Position numbers and translations under genes: made by a program | Notes under the pieces: generated by a model | What the model saw: only the letters and a program-made list of their open reading frames with translations | What the model was told of the DNA's origin: nothing | The model's database searches: none | Source of the DNA: Trichoplusia ni | Lineage: Eukaryota > Arthropoda > Insecta > Lepidoptera > Noctuidae | Assembly: GCF_003590095.1 (NCBI RefSeq) | Contig: NC_039500.1 | Span: 4,774,001 to 4,838,000 of the forward strand | Direction: 5' to 3' | DNA length: 64,000 bases | Shown here: positions 38,126 through 48,179 of the stretch, piece after piece | Layout of the letters: each line of letters opens with the position of its first letter | Numbering within the stretch: position 1 is the first letter of the stretch

Positions 38126-38520
38126 TCCTGGCCAGCCCGGCTCGCTCCATTGTCCTCGGCGCACAATATGTCCGCTGTTAATTGTCCCGCGCCGTGTCCG
38201 CACCCCGCTGACGTGTCGTGTTCATTTTGTCCACAACGGCTCACTTAACAATCGTGACTCATGAACACTTGTACTTTATAAGAACAATACGACACGTGCA
38301 CTTCAAAGCATCGTTTCTTAATAACGCATGAATTATGTTTAAAGCGGGGAGGCGTTCTGAAGGGTTGAATTGACACGTACAAATAGCCTTATTTAATCAC
38401 TATTTTATGTTAATAACAAATAGTTTTATATTATGAGGTTACATGCAACACGCTTAGTGTGAAGGTCTCTCATAGTAATTGTGTATCAGGTATCTTCGGC
38501 CGGCCCGCGCCCTGCGATGT

Positions 38521-38546
38521 TAATTAAAGATAGATGCGCCTGCGCA
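38521..38546. promoter_or_regulatory. TTAATTAA next to GCGCCTGCGC
   Basis: TTAATTAA at 38521-38528 and GCGCCTGCGC at 38537-38546, only 8 bp between them. The tightest pairing of the two motifs in the window. Confidence 0.45.
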
Positions 38547-38629
38547 CCCGATCATAATTCAGAGATTATCTTTGTGAGCCCGAACAGGACTTTCAAATTT
38601 GTTTGCTGACAATTTGAGATATTTATTAG

Positions 38630-38756
38630 GAGATAAGGCGTCGACAGCGTCCGCCAGCCGGCCCCGGAGCGCGGCGCCAGATGACCTGGTGCTGAGTAGC
38701 ACAGCCTGGGCAGCGCTGAGCTCCAGCACCAGGGCGGCCGGGGAGCGAGCAGTCAG
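38630..38756 (+). other. GC block open on both strands, possible exon
   Basis: Bounded by an AG (38628-38629) and a CAG/GTAG donor (after 38756). The + frame from 38632 is open for about 41 codons; a minus frame is open for about 59 codons through the same block. Both translations look protein-like but match nothing I know. An inverted repeat, CCTGGTGCTG at 38685-38694 and CAGCACCAGG at 38724-38733, would form a hairpin. I cannot tell an exon from a stop-poor GC block. Confidence 0.2.
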
Positions 38757-38839
38757 GTAGAAGACATTAGTAAGTGCATGCCTATTTCAACAGAACTTAC
38801 CGATCTCAAACTCGATCTGTCTAGCTAATATAGTTTAGA

Positions 38840-38935
38840 GATACAACGTGGTGACGGACAGATAGACAGACATTCGGACAGAAAGCGGGGCCTCAGTTAT
38901 ATTGCTCTGTTTTAGCCCTTTGGGTACGAAACAAT
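38840..38935 (-). mobile_element. Dispersed repeat, GGGTACGAA / GGACAGA type
   Basis: GACGGACAGATAGACAGACA, then TTTTAGCCCTTTGGGTACGAAAC, is the reverse orientation of the repeat at 60235-60420. I recognise the pattern as a widespread insect repeat normally containing GGGTAAAAACGGGACCC. No coding capacity; class not certain. Confidence 0.5.
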
Positions 38936-39242
38936 AAGAAGACAATCCCAAGAGCTGATTGTAATAATTTTATTTACTAATAAAGTAATAATATAATCAA
39001 AGCTGTTGTTATAAAGTCCCTAGCTATAAGAATGGGCCGGCGCGACACAGCGCGCGGTCCCGGCGCAGTCCCGGCGGCGGCGCGGTGAGTCGGTGACGGT
39101 TGCCGGCAGCGGCCGCAATCATGTAATTATATCATTCCACTCCGGAGAAATCAAGCGCAATTTGCAATAAGATTTATTACACAGTTTTTTTCCTAGATCG
39201 GTACGATTTATCTTTGTGTGTAGCGGCGGAGGGCAGGTCGTG

Positions 39243-39262
39243 CGGCGCGGCGCGGCGCGGCG
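39243..39262. repeat. Tandem repeat, GGCGC pentamer
   Basis: Four GGCGC-type units. A second array of the same unit begins 42 bp downstream. Confidence 0.85.
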
Positions 39263-39303
39263 TGCGCGGTGCATTAACTTAATTAAACTAATGAATTAGA
39301 TTA

Positions 39304-39349
39304 GCGGCGGCGGCGCGGGGCGGCGCGGCGCGGCGCGGCGCGGCGCGGG
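39304..39349. repeat. Tandem repeat, GGCGC pentamer
   Basis: A GCG-rich start, then five or more GGCGC units. Same unit as 39243-39262. Confidence 0.85.
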
Positions 39350-40064
39350 TGTCTGTGCGTGATTTGTGAACGTCGGCGCAGCTCTAACATACAATTAATA
39401 ACGTTGCGTGCTCTCTATTAATATCTGTCGGGGTGATGCGCGCGCGCAGCCCTCGCCATCATTTGTCTCGCTATGTTCTACAGTTTGTGCAATCGCTCAC
39501 TAAGCCCTGGCTTGTGCAAAAATACTTTTACCTAAATTAACCTAAACAAGTGCACAAACAAACGCAGCTACATTGTTACCAACGCGCCTCACCTGCATGC
39601 AGTGCCGCGTGTGTGTGTGACGTCACCTGCAGCGTCACGTGCAGCGTGTGTCGGCGTGTCTACATCGCGTGCCGACATGATTTGTGCTCCTAATACCTTA
39701 TTATAATCCCCTGACATGTTATTAAAACACTATAATCGTATTTTATACATTTTTAAGAAGTCGCTATAAATTCAAGTGTGACGGAATCTTTATTTTTTTC
39801 ATGTTATAAACCCATTGAATGTAATCCTCTCGAAGGGCCCGCTCATGTAACGATACGATGCCGTATACGCATGACTATGTACATATTGTAGAAACTGATT
39901 CAATTTTACAGTCTTTAGAATGTGATTACCACTCGTGCCTTGCTGCTGGTCGCCCTGCTTCACATGTTTACAGCATGCTAACATCACTAAACAAGCCGGT
40001 GGACGCCAAACCAAACTGAGATGTTTTTGCAGACATCAACAATGAATCGTAAATAATAAATATA

Positions 40065-40472
40065 TGACGGCGCGCGGATTAATTGAGAATACTTTGTTTA
40101 TTTAGACGATTTTAATTGATTGTGGAAATGTGTATTAAGATAGTCCATAATTATTATTATAATGAGTAAGTGGTAAATTATAAAAGGGAGCGGGTTACCC
40201 CGAATAGAGTAGTAGGTGGCGCTAGGTGCGACGACGTTCGTTTTGCTTGTCAAGACAGTTGTCATAAAAATAGCGAGCACGTACTAACCTATTGGCTCCA
40301 AATAATATTCCATCTCAACCGTCCTATTGTATTCTACTCCATAATGTTATAAGTTCACATTATACAATCTACAAGATAACATTGACGCTTTTATTTCGAA
40401 CATCCCGTCGCTCATACGCCCAAGATGGAGGCCAACCTAGACTGTTCGGAAAATGTTCCTGACGCTCCCACA
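40065..40472 (+). repeat. 5' LTR
   Basis: 408 bp, TG...CA. TATAAAAG at 40179-40186 is the probable core promoter. The end contains CCAAGATGGAGG, a YY1/PHO-like core. Identical to the 3' LTR except one base noticed. Confidence 0.9.
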
Positions 40473-40920
40473 TCAGAAGTGGGATTACCAGCGACGCATC
40501 GTAAAAGATAAATACAGGTCAGCATGAAAATATGTCCTCAGAAAATTATTGCGATTGTTGGAAATATCTTTTTGCAATGCAACTACGAAATACATTTGGT
40601 GAAGATAATATAGACCGTTTCCTGGAATAGCATGCCTGAATTGAAGACGTGTTTTGGCAACATTTGATCAATTGAAAAACCCCAGCTGCAAATTTATGGC
40701 GATTACTCAATAGAAGTCGATGATTGATATGAGTTATGAGCACCTGAACCGCACGGATGAAGTTCTTGTCAGTGGAGAAGACTGCTATTGCTTTTACATT
40801 GGCGCACGCAGCGATGATAGAACCACGATTGTACAGAATTGCATTTACCACAGATATTAAAAGTCGCAGTAGACTGCAACAAGAACTCGTCGCGCTTACT
40901 TTTAGAAAACAAAGCCTACT

Positions 40921-41142
40921 ATGTATGAGTATACCATTTCGCCGATAGTGGCAATGAAGTCACGAGTAGAAGACGTTCCAAAGGCCTATAGTTGTGGCAA
41001 GCAGGATTACGTATCGAATGAGTGCCGCAACCGTATAAAGAAAACAATCAAGTTCCTGTATAAGCTTCTAGAAGACAGAAGTGAGGTTGTTCTGAAATCG
41101 GTATCGACGATAAAGCAGTTTGTACGAGAAAAAGCAGGTTGA
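40921..41142 (+). pseudogene. Gag-like fragment with broken zinc knuckle
   Basis: A 73-codon open frame inside the LTR element. Residues 22-35 resemble a CCHC knuckle: the second and last Cys are present (Cys25, Cys35), but the first Cys position is Ala and the His position is Tyr. A basic segment follows. The frame has no continuation into protease or RT. I read it as a decayed gag C-terminus, meaning the element no longer encodes its own capsid. Confidence 0.4.
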
Positions 41143-43188
41143 CAGATCAAGCATTTGGAAGAAAGCGGATTGATTTGGTTTGAAATCTAGATTTGAAAAT
41201 GAAAATTGGCCAACTATATACTACGTTGCTGTCTTACAATGCGTACTAAATTGAAATTCGGCAAGACGTTTAAAGGTTTGATGGTTATTGTACTAAGTTA
41301 ATAAAGAAAAGCAACGCACGTAAGTGAATTTGTCTTTGCTAAATGGAATGTAGCATCATCACTTCGAGTCAATTGTATGTGGTCAAGTCAGTTGTATGTC
41401 TTGTGTTTGAAAAAAAGAAGTGAGTAAGTATAACGATTGTAGCCATTAGGCGAGGTATCGGAAGTTTAAGTAAAATGTCTTGAGTTTGTTTTTTGTATGG
41501 TGCCAATATTGACAACTAATTATTGCTCTTATTACAGCTTGTCGTCTTATAATGTCGATTCAAAGAGACAGTTATTTGCGGAGGAGGAGCGACCTATGTC
41601 GACCGCTATGTCTGTACCTTAAAGTCATCGAGGGAAACTGGTGCGAAGTGCGGAGAGTGATCTGATCGTGTTGCGCTGTGTGAGCTCCAGCGAGTATCGA
41701 GTTAATTTGAACTGGGTGCTTATGGTCAAGCTTTCCTTAGGATCACTAACACAACGGTGGGTCGATTATAATTTATTTTTGATAAGGAGCGGCATATTTA
41801 TCAGTATGAGTTGATGGCAGTTTCGTTAAGAAGTTGGTTATTTAAGATTTTAAAGTTATTGATTTACAAAAGGGGCTATGTATAGGACAAATAAAGTGTC
41901 AAATTGAAAGAACCAAGTTTAATGTTATTTTGATCAAGGTTTGAGAAAGTGAGGTTCTCTAGTAGTGGGTGTTGTGTTTGTAACCGGATGGAAGTTACGT
42001 GTGGTAGTGACTGGATAGAGGTTACCCGTTGTGATCGTTACCTAAGGAGGTTGCATGATCACGCCCGGAGGGAGGTCATTTTGGTTTGATGCTTATGATT
42101 GGATTAAAGTTATAAGTGTGATGATGAACATTTCCCAGGGTTAATCAAAGTTAAGCACTGATATGTTATAATAAGTTTCTTATTGTTTGAATGATAATAG
42201 GTGTTATTGCACATGTCATTGGCAGTTATGCGTTCTGAGTATAAGGCTGTTAACACTGTTGTTACCACTAGTAAAGATTTTATCCAAAGTGCCTATATCT
42301 TTAGTCCGAAAACTAAGTACCGTTCCAAATAAAGAACGAGGTCGAGAATGGTGATAGTATAGAATTTTAGGTCAATGGTCGGGATCGAAGCAGAGACCGT
42401 GTTAACTATGGCAGAGGTGGCGACTGAAGAGACTATGGTGACTCTGGCTGAGATTGGGTCTTGGAGAGGCCATGGAGTCGGGTGGACTCAGTATTCACAT
42501 GGAATGCGTGCGGACTTTGTATGACTCAGATTCCTGCTTTGAGATTCGTGATTAGTTCCAGTAGTGAGTTGCTGGTGGCAACTGTAAGATTGTAGAGTTA
42601 CTTGGCAGCTCTGACTTAATGAAAGGTTTCTGGTAAAGAAGATACAGATGTTAAGATAAAGTCAACTATTATAATCATGATAACGAATGACCGAGTGGTG
42701 AGTACTGCTGTGTTGTTCTTTGATGCATAATGATCTTTAATAAAGCAGACTTTAGCTGACAAGTTTCCAGGCTAACGTAATACAATGCTGTGCAATACGT
42801 AGCGATATTTTGGGTTGAGTCAACGCGGCCGTGGCCGTGCGGACTTAAATGACTTTGTCCTAAAAATTAGGATTTCATATTTTTCATAAGTAAACATAAA
42901 GAAATATTCTTGGCTGAAAACAAATGTTGAATTTTGAGCTACGAGGTTTCCGTTGGTCAAATAAGACCCAATCCACGTAAGTGTGGAGCCTGAATTTGGA
43001 ACTTAACTGAGTGAATTTTTGTTCTTGGTTTCTTGTACTTTTGATAATTTGTCCCTGGGATACTTCATGAGTAGAATGTGCCGATGACGGCGCGGGTAAG
43101 TGAGTCCTACTTGTGTGGTTAGAGGAGATCACTACTTAGCAGTTGATTCAATTTATCAGTTGGACTGTGTGGCACCGATTGGACTGTG

Positions 43189-43480
43189 TGTTGGCCTGTG
43201 TGGCAAATAGCCTGTGTGGCAAATGGCCTGTGTGGCAAATAGCCTGTGTGGCAAATAGCCTGTGTGGCAAATAGCCTGTGTGGCAAGCCTGTGTGGCAAG
43301 TAGCCTGTGTGGCGAGCCTGTGTGGCAAGTAGCCTGTGTGGCAAGCCTGTGTGGCAAGTAGCCTGTGTGGCCAGCCTGTGTGGCCAGCCTGTGTGGCCAG
43401 CCTGTGTGGCAACGATTAGCCTGTGTGGCGACGATTAGCCTGTGTGGCGACAACTATCCTGTGTGGCACAAACTAGCCTG
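43189..43480. repeat. Minisatellite, GCCTGTGTGGC units
   Basis: About 20 copies of a core GCCTGTGTGGC separated by AAATA, AAGTA, AA, CA, GA or longer spacers, giving 12- and 16-bp periods. The core has GCC/GGC ends that can pair. Units degrade towards 43480-43530. It lies inside the LTR element, just upstream of the 3' LTR, and explains the open minus-strand frames across it. Confidence 0.9.
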
Positions 43481-43775
43481 GGTGGCGAACCTGGTTGGCA
43501 TTCAAGGGCCTATGTGGCATTGGTGAGCCGGTGTGTTTAATATTTGCTAATCTATAGCTATAGCTGTAGTTGGAGTATAGTTCGGAGATGGATTTTATAA
43601 TTTTTAAGGTAGATTTGTGGAAAATGTGTCTTATGAGAAATGATAAGTGATCAGCAGTCACCCAATTGGTCAGGAAGGCCAAGACGAGAGTGTAGTGTAT
43701 CATTTTATCTAATGTTTGCAGACAACAACGATGCACATGAGACACACGAGGACGTGTGACGACGCAGGACGGCCG

Positions 43776-44183
43776 TGACGGCGCGCGGATTAATTGAGAA
43801 TACTTTGTTTATTTAGATGATTTTAATTGATTGTGGAAATGTGTATTAAGATAGTCCATAATTATTATTATAATGAGTAAGTGGTAAATTATAAAAGGGA
43901 GCGGGTTACCCCGAATAGAGTAGTAGGTGGCGCTAGGTGCGACGACGTTCGTTTTGCTTGTCAAGACAGTTGTCATAAAAATAGCGAGCACGTACTAACC
44001 TATTGGCTCCAAATAATATTCCATCTCAACCGTCCTATTGTATTCTACTCCATAATGTTATAAGTTCACATTATACAATCTACAAGATAACATTGACGCT
44101 TTTATTTCGAACATCCCGTCGCTCATACGCCCAAGATGGAGGCCAACCTAGACTGTTCGGAAAATGTTCCTGACGCTCCCACA
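43776..44183 (+). repeat. 3' LTR
   Basis: 408 bp, matches the 5' LTR except T at 43818. The bases just upstream are not a clear polypurine tract. Confidence 0.9.
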
Positions 44184-44197
44184 TATATATTGATTCA

Positions 44198-44503
44198 CTA
44201 GCTGTTGCCCGCGACTTCGTCCGCGTGGTTAGAAGATATAAGTTAGGTTTTGGAAGTAGGAATTTTTGAACGGAAGCCCTCGAAGATCAATAATTTTCCC
44301 TGTTTTTTTCCACATTTTCCATTGTATCTTCGCTCCTATTAGTCGCAGCGTGATGGTATATAGCCTAAAACCTTCCTCGTTGAATGGTCTATACAACGCA
44401 AAAATATTTTTTGCGTTCAATTGGAACCAGTAGTTTCTGAGATTAGCGCGCTCAAACAAACAAAGAAACAAACAAACTCTTCAGCTTTATATATTAGTAT
44501 AGA
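44198..44503 (-). mobile_element. Non-autonomous Helitron, 306 bp
   Basis: Read on the minus strand it begins TCTATACTAATATATAAAGC and ends CAACAGCTAG, between host A and T. Subterminal CGCG-GACGAAGT-CGCG forms a hairpin. It lies 14 bp beyond the LTR element. Same family as 21388-21626, with a longer middle. No protein encoded. Confidence 0.85.
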
Positions 44504-45436
44504 TATATGTAGATATAGAATTATTATCTTTTGTTTTGTTTCTTTTCTTTCTTCGTTGCAATATGAGTGGGTTTGTATAGTGCCGGCGTAAGGGCCACCG
44601 ACACCCCGGGCGAAAATATTGTGGCGCTCACTTGAGGGAAGCAATATCATGTGTTAGTTTTTGGCTCTAGCGGTATCGTTAGAGTCACTCCCCACCACAA
44701 ACCCTGAAAAAATATGCATATGCACAGAGCGTAGAGCACAGTTCTGAGGGTTTGCACCAGGAGAGGCAAGAGACTCCAACTTCAGACCTTGGCGCAAGGC
44801 GCAGGCCTTGTTTGCATATTTTTGCTTTTAGTTCAGTGTTTATTGCGTTGAACATGTACCTTGCAGGCGCCGGGCGAGGGCTCGCTGTTTGTGCGACACT
44901 CTCGACACCCCGAGACCTGTCAGGACGGGTCACAGGAACGGTCCTCCGCGACGCACCACACTCGGCCGGAGCATCGCTCACCACAGCACCGATGTCAAGC
45001 GGTTACTTCATGAAGAGCTAATGAAGTCAGCGCGCTCCCACGACACATTAGCATAACGATACACCTCGGTGACACTTCCTATCGATTCATAAAATTATGG
45101 TTTGCTGTGTTATCTAGATTTGCAATGAGTTTTGAATCAATTAGTTGACCACAACCACGACCTCGTCATAATTCTCACATAATTTTTGCGTTAATTCCGC
45201 TTCCGGTAAACAAAGTTCTGTAGTCAGTTGTGCATAATAAAGATAGTGGATATAAAATATGAGTTTCATTTTAATAATAATGACGCAACTGGAATGACAT
45301 GATTAAATCATTTTCTTACATATTAGTTGAGTTGTGACAGTTGTGCGCACTTGTAAGTAGCCGTTGGAGCTATGAAGTGTTCAGAATTCCAGATATGATT
45401 GAATGATCAGTGAGTCAGTTCGTTAATCCTTGCTGA

Positions 45437-45492
45437 TTAATTAACATTAATTAACGAAGTGGAGTGCTGGCTGCTCGCGAGTGCGCACGCGC
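45437..45492. promoter_or_regulatory. Double TTAATTAA plus GC palindrome
   Basis: TTAATTAA at 45437-45444 and 45447-45454, 10 bp apart start to start (one helical turn), then GCGCACGCGC at 45483-45492. A GAATTAATTAGG follows at about 45509. Homeodomain dimer-type spacing is an inference. Confidence 0.45.
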
Positions 45493-46537
45493 AGTGTGAC
45501 GCGACACCGAATTAATTAGGATGAATGTCCTGTGACACGCTGCCCCGCGCCCCGCGCCCCCCGCCGCCGCGCCGTGAGAACCACAAGCGATGCGCCCGCG
45601 TGCCTTGTCGCCATGAACCGGACTTCGAGAAGGCCCACTCAAGAAAACTCGCAAGCGTTATCGCATTTTGGCGGTTCTCAAGATACAATATTATTGTCGT
45701 GTAACAGTGGGAGAAGCATAGTGTTGTGGACTTGTGGTGTACTTACTTATAAAGTGTTCCTTCATAGAGACGCACTCGTGCAAATAACTGGAAACGGTTG
45801 AACCGCCGAACGAGAGCCATGTTCTGGAGTAAGCTATGGACCTTCTGCGTCACTACATTAAAGACTCCGCTAATCAATATCTGCGAATTTGAATTAGCAT
45901 GTTACGTCCTCCTCGCTGCAGTTGCTCCGGTTTCAGCTCCACATCTTCATATTATAGTTGTCTTATTTTTGATGAAACGAGTCTCTCGCGAAAGCGGCGG
46001 ATTTCTGGAGAGACATTAAAAAATCCTGATCTACATCCTGATCTGCTTCTGTCGTTGTCGCTTGAAGACACAGGTAACGCAGTCAGAGTGAGCAAGATTA
46101 GTGACATGAGAGTAGTGTCACTGTATTTGCCACACTCGTGGACAATGCTCAGATATTCTGTATGAAAACAATTCCAACTTTCATCTAGTGGCTGTAGTAT
46201 AGCACGACGCACACAAGTATGTGCGCCCGCGCAGCGCAACAGGTGGTCCTCCAATAAAAACTAATAAGTGAGGGACGCGGAGTGCGGAGGGCCGCGGAGG
46301 AGCGTGGAGGGCGCGGAAAGGGGGGTGGTGGCACTCATTAGCCGCTCCCGGTGGAATCCGAGTGCGTCCCACAGACTGTACCGGTTACATATCGCGAATG
46401 AGGATACGTCTCGCTTTACTGTTTTTATAAAATATATGCATCCTTCGCATCCGAGGAATGTCCGCCGTATTATTTAATACAACAGGACGCGGCTCGAGAT
46501 TTATGCGAGACATGTTCGTGTAGCTGTGATGACGACA

Positions 46538-46557
46538 CGGGGGCTGACGGGGGCTGA
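46538..46557. repeat. Tandem repeat, CGGGGGCTGA
   Basis: Two exact 10-bp units followed by a related third (ACAGGGGGCTG) after a gap. Confidence 0.8.
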
Positions 46558-47258
46558 CGGGGTCCCACAGGGGGCTGTCACGTGACACTCGTCACCCTGT
46601 ATGGGTCTGCTGCCCGTGCGCACAGGGCTCATTCTGAATTACCAAACCTCCACAGAGAATAACTGAAGAACTGACATAGTGAAAAACATATGATAAGCAA
46701 CATAAACAAATACTACTTCCGCAACTTTACGAAGGCTGGGATAATAAATTACTATTTTAATCGCAAATAATTGTGTGTTTAGTGCGATGTTACCTAGAGC
46801 TGCACCGGCGGCGCGCGGCGTGGGTTTCGGCACCCCTCCGGCCTGAAGGCTAGGGCTCGTGACGTCGCGGCACTATCACCAGCACGTAACGAATCAGTTA
46901 TTAAATAAAGAGTAATATCAAGCATACAGTTTAACCTGAGCTCGCCAAGTTTCAGTATTTAGTGCGCAAACACTAGTCACAAGTTCTTCTTGTTCTTAGT
47001 CGTTGCACTCTTGGCAGAGTGGTCGTGGTCGTCATTTCAGCTGTTAGTGGCTCGCCTAACTATACGCCGCCATTCCTGTCTGATGGCCGCCTTTCTGGTG
47101 CAGACGTGCAGGGAACTGTCACAAGTAGTTGGCGCGAAACACTCGATATGCTTGGAAGTGAACTCTTAATTAACCAGAGTGTGACATGTCCGACGGGGCG
47201 TGACATACGCATAAACTATACTGAACCATCTCCTAGATCCCGGAGATAATGCCGGCCT

Positions 47259-47291
47259 GCGCCTGCGCATCATGTGTAAAGTGTTAATTAA
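47259..47291. promoter_or_regulatory. GCGCCTGCGC plus TTAATTAA
   Basis: GCGCCTGCGC at 47259-47268 and TTAATTAA at 47284-47291. Another TTAATTAA is at 47166-47173. Confidence 0.4.
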
Positions 47292-47982
47292 ACAGTGACT
47301 GTGGCTCTGGTGTCACTTTTTCCGGTATTGTATTCCCCTGGAAGCGCTGATGCTCGTTACCATGATTTGTGGATGCCGGCTGGACGCCTTCTACCATCAC
47401 AACTCTAGTTAAGAGTTTGTACGATGGAACACGTGTAATCCTTTTGACAGTACTATCGTGGGACGAACGAAAAAAAGGAAATATTATTAAAAGTAGAATA
47501 TTTTCGCTGCTTGGCCTCTTGTGGTACGATGAAATCCCGCGCAAGCGCAGCGGCCGCGGCGCGGGCGGGCTGCAAACTCGTTATGAACATGTAGCCAACA
47601 TCACGTCAGTAATTAACGTCCAATTAATAAATTCCTGTGATCCTTGCTTCAATTCATTAATTACGTGTGTCACGTATGTGTGCAGGTGTGCCCTCGCCTT
47701 GATGTACGCCGACAATCGCTGCGCCCGCGCATCGCGCACTTGACAAGCTAACGTGCTGCTCATACATCACATACCAATATGTAAATATAGTTTGCTGACG
47801 CTTTTACAAGTAAGCATCGGTGTCAACCAGGGTGAGCTTCTCTTCCTCCACCTGAGCTCTCCGCCACTGAGTGCCGTAGAGTATGGCCAGCCTGGGCGCA
47901 GCTCGCTAGGCTGCTCAGCACTGCGTGTAGCTTGCTGTCGGAGGTCGTGTCATGCTCGACTGCCCGACTGGCGGTACCGACT

Positions 47983-47992
47983 GCGCATGCGC
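47983..47992. promoter_or_regulatory. NRF-1-like palindrome
   Basis: Perfect TGCGCATGCGCA. Confidence 0.45.
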
Positions 47993-48155
47993 ACCTCTTA
48001 GTATGTTGCGATAGCGGCGTGACTCACGCTAATTAATTTGAATCTATGCAAATGCGATCATAAAAGAATTAAACAACTAAAGGGACCCATAAAGGCGTCC
48101 TAAAAGATTTAGTGAACGCCAGCGATGCGATACTATCGCCAGCAGTGGGCTGCGC

Positions 48156-48179
48156 GCCTGCCCGCCTGCCCGCCTGCCC
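48156..48179. repeat. Tandem repeat, 8-bp unit GCCTGCCC
   Basis: Three exact units. Confidence 0.85.

Larger units (their letters stand above)
33961..38629. other. Gene-free stretch dense in palindromic motifs
   Basis: No supported gene. The minus-strand frame at 34438-35031 (197 codons) is among the longest open frames in the window but has no domain, signal peptide or known similarity. The stretch carries five GCGCANGCGC decamers and four TGACGTCA octamers. Confidence 0.55.
38936..40064. other. Gene-free stretch with GC-rich pentamer arrays
   Basis: CpG-dense, with two GGCGC arrays (listed) and TTAATTAA at 39279-39286 between them. TGACGTCA at 39618-39625. No supported exon. Confidence 0.55.
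40065..44183 (+). mobile_element. LTR retrotransposon, likely non-autonomous, 4119 bp
   Basis: Two 408-bp direct repeats (40065-40472 and 43776-44183) start TGACGG and end CCCACA, giving TG...CA termini. They flank 3303 bp of interior. TATA stands on both sides (40061-40064, 44184-44187) as a 4-bp target duplication, typical of the Ty3/gypsy group. I saw a single difference between the LTRs (C at 40107, T at 43818), so the insertion is recent. The interior has no open frame above about 100 codons and no RT, RNase H or integrase motifs; only a degenerate gag-like zinc-knuckle trace near 40984. It probably moved using proteins from a relative. Orientation is from the TATA box and the zinc-knuckle frame. 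Confidence 0.85.

Noticed and set aside
40473..40500. Primer binding site just after the 5' LTR
   Set aside because: TGGGATTACC begins 7 bp after the LTR, but I cannot match it to a tRNA 3' end with confidence.
43119..43453. Three overlapping minus-strand frames of HTG/ATQ-type repeats
   Set aside because: They are translations of the GCCTGTGTGGC minisatellite in different frames.
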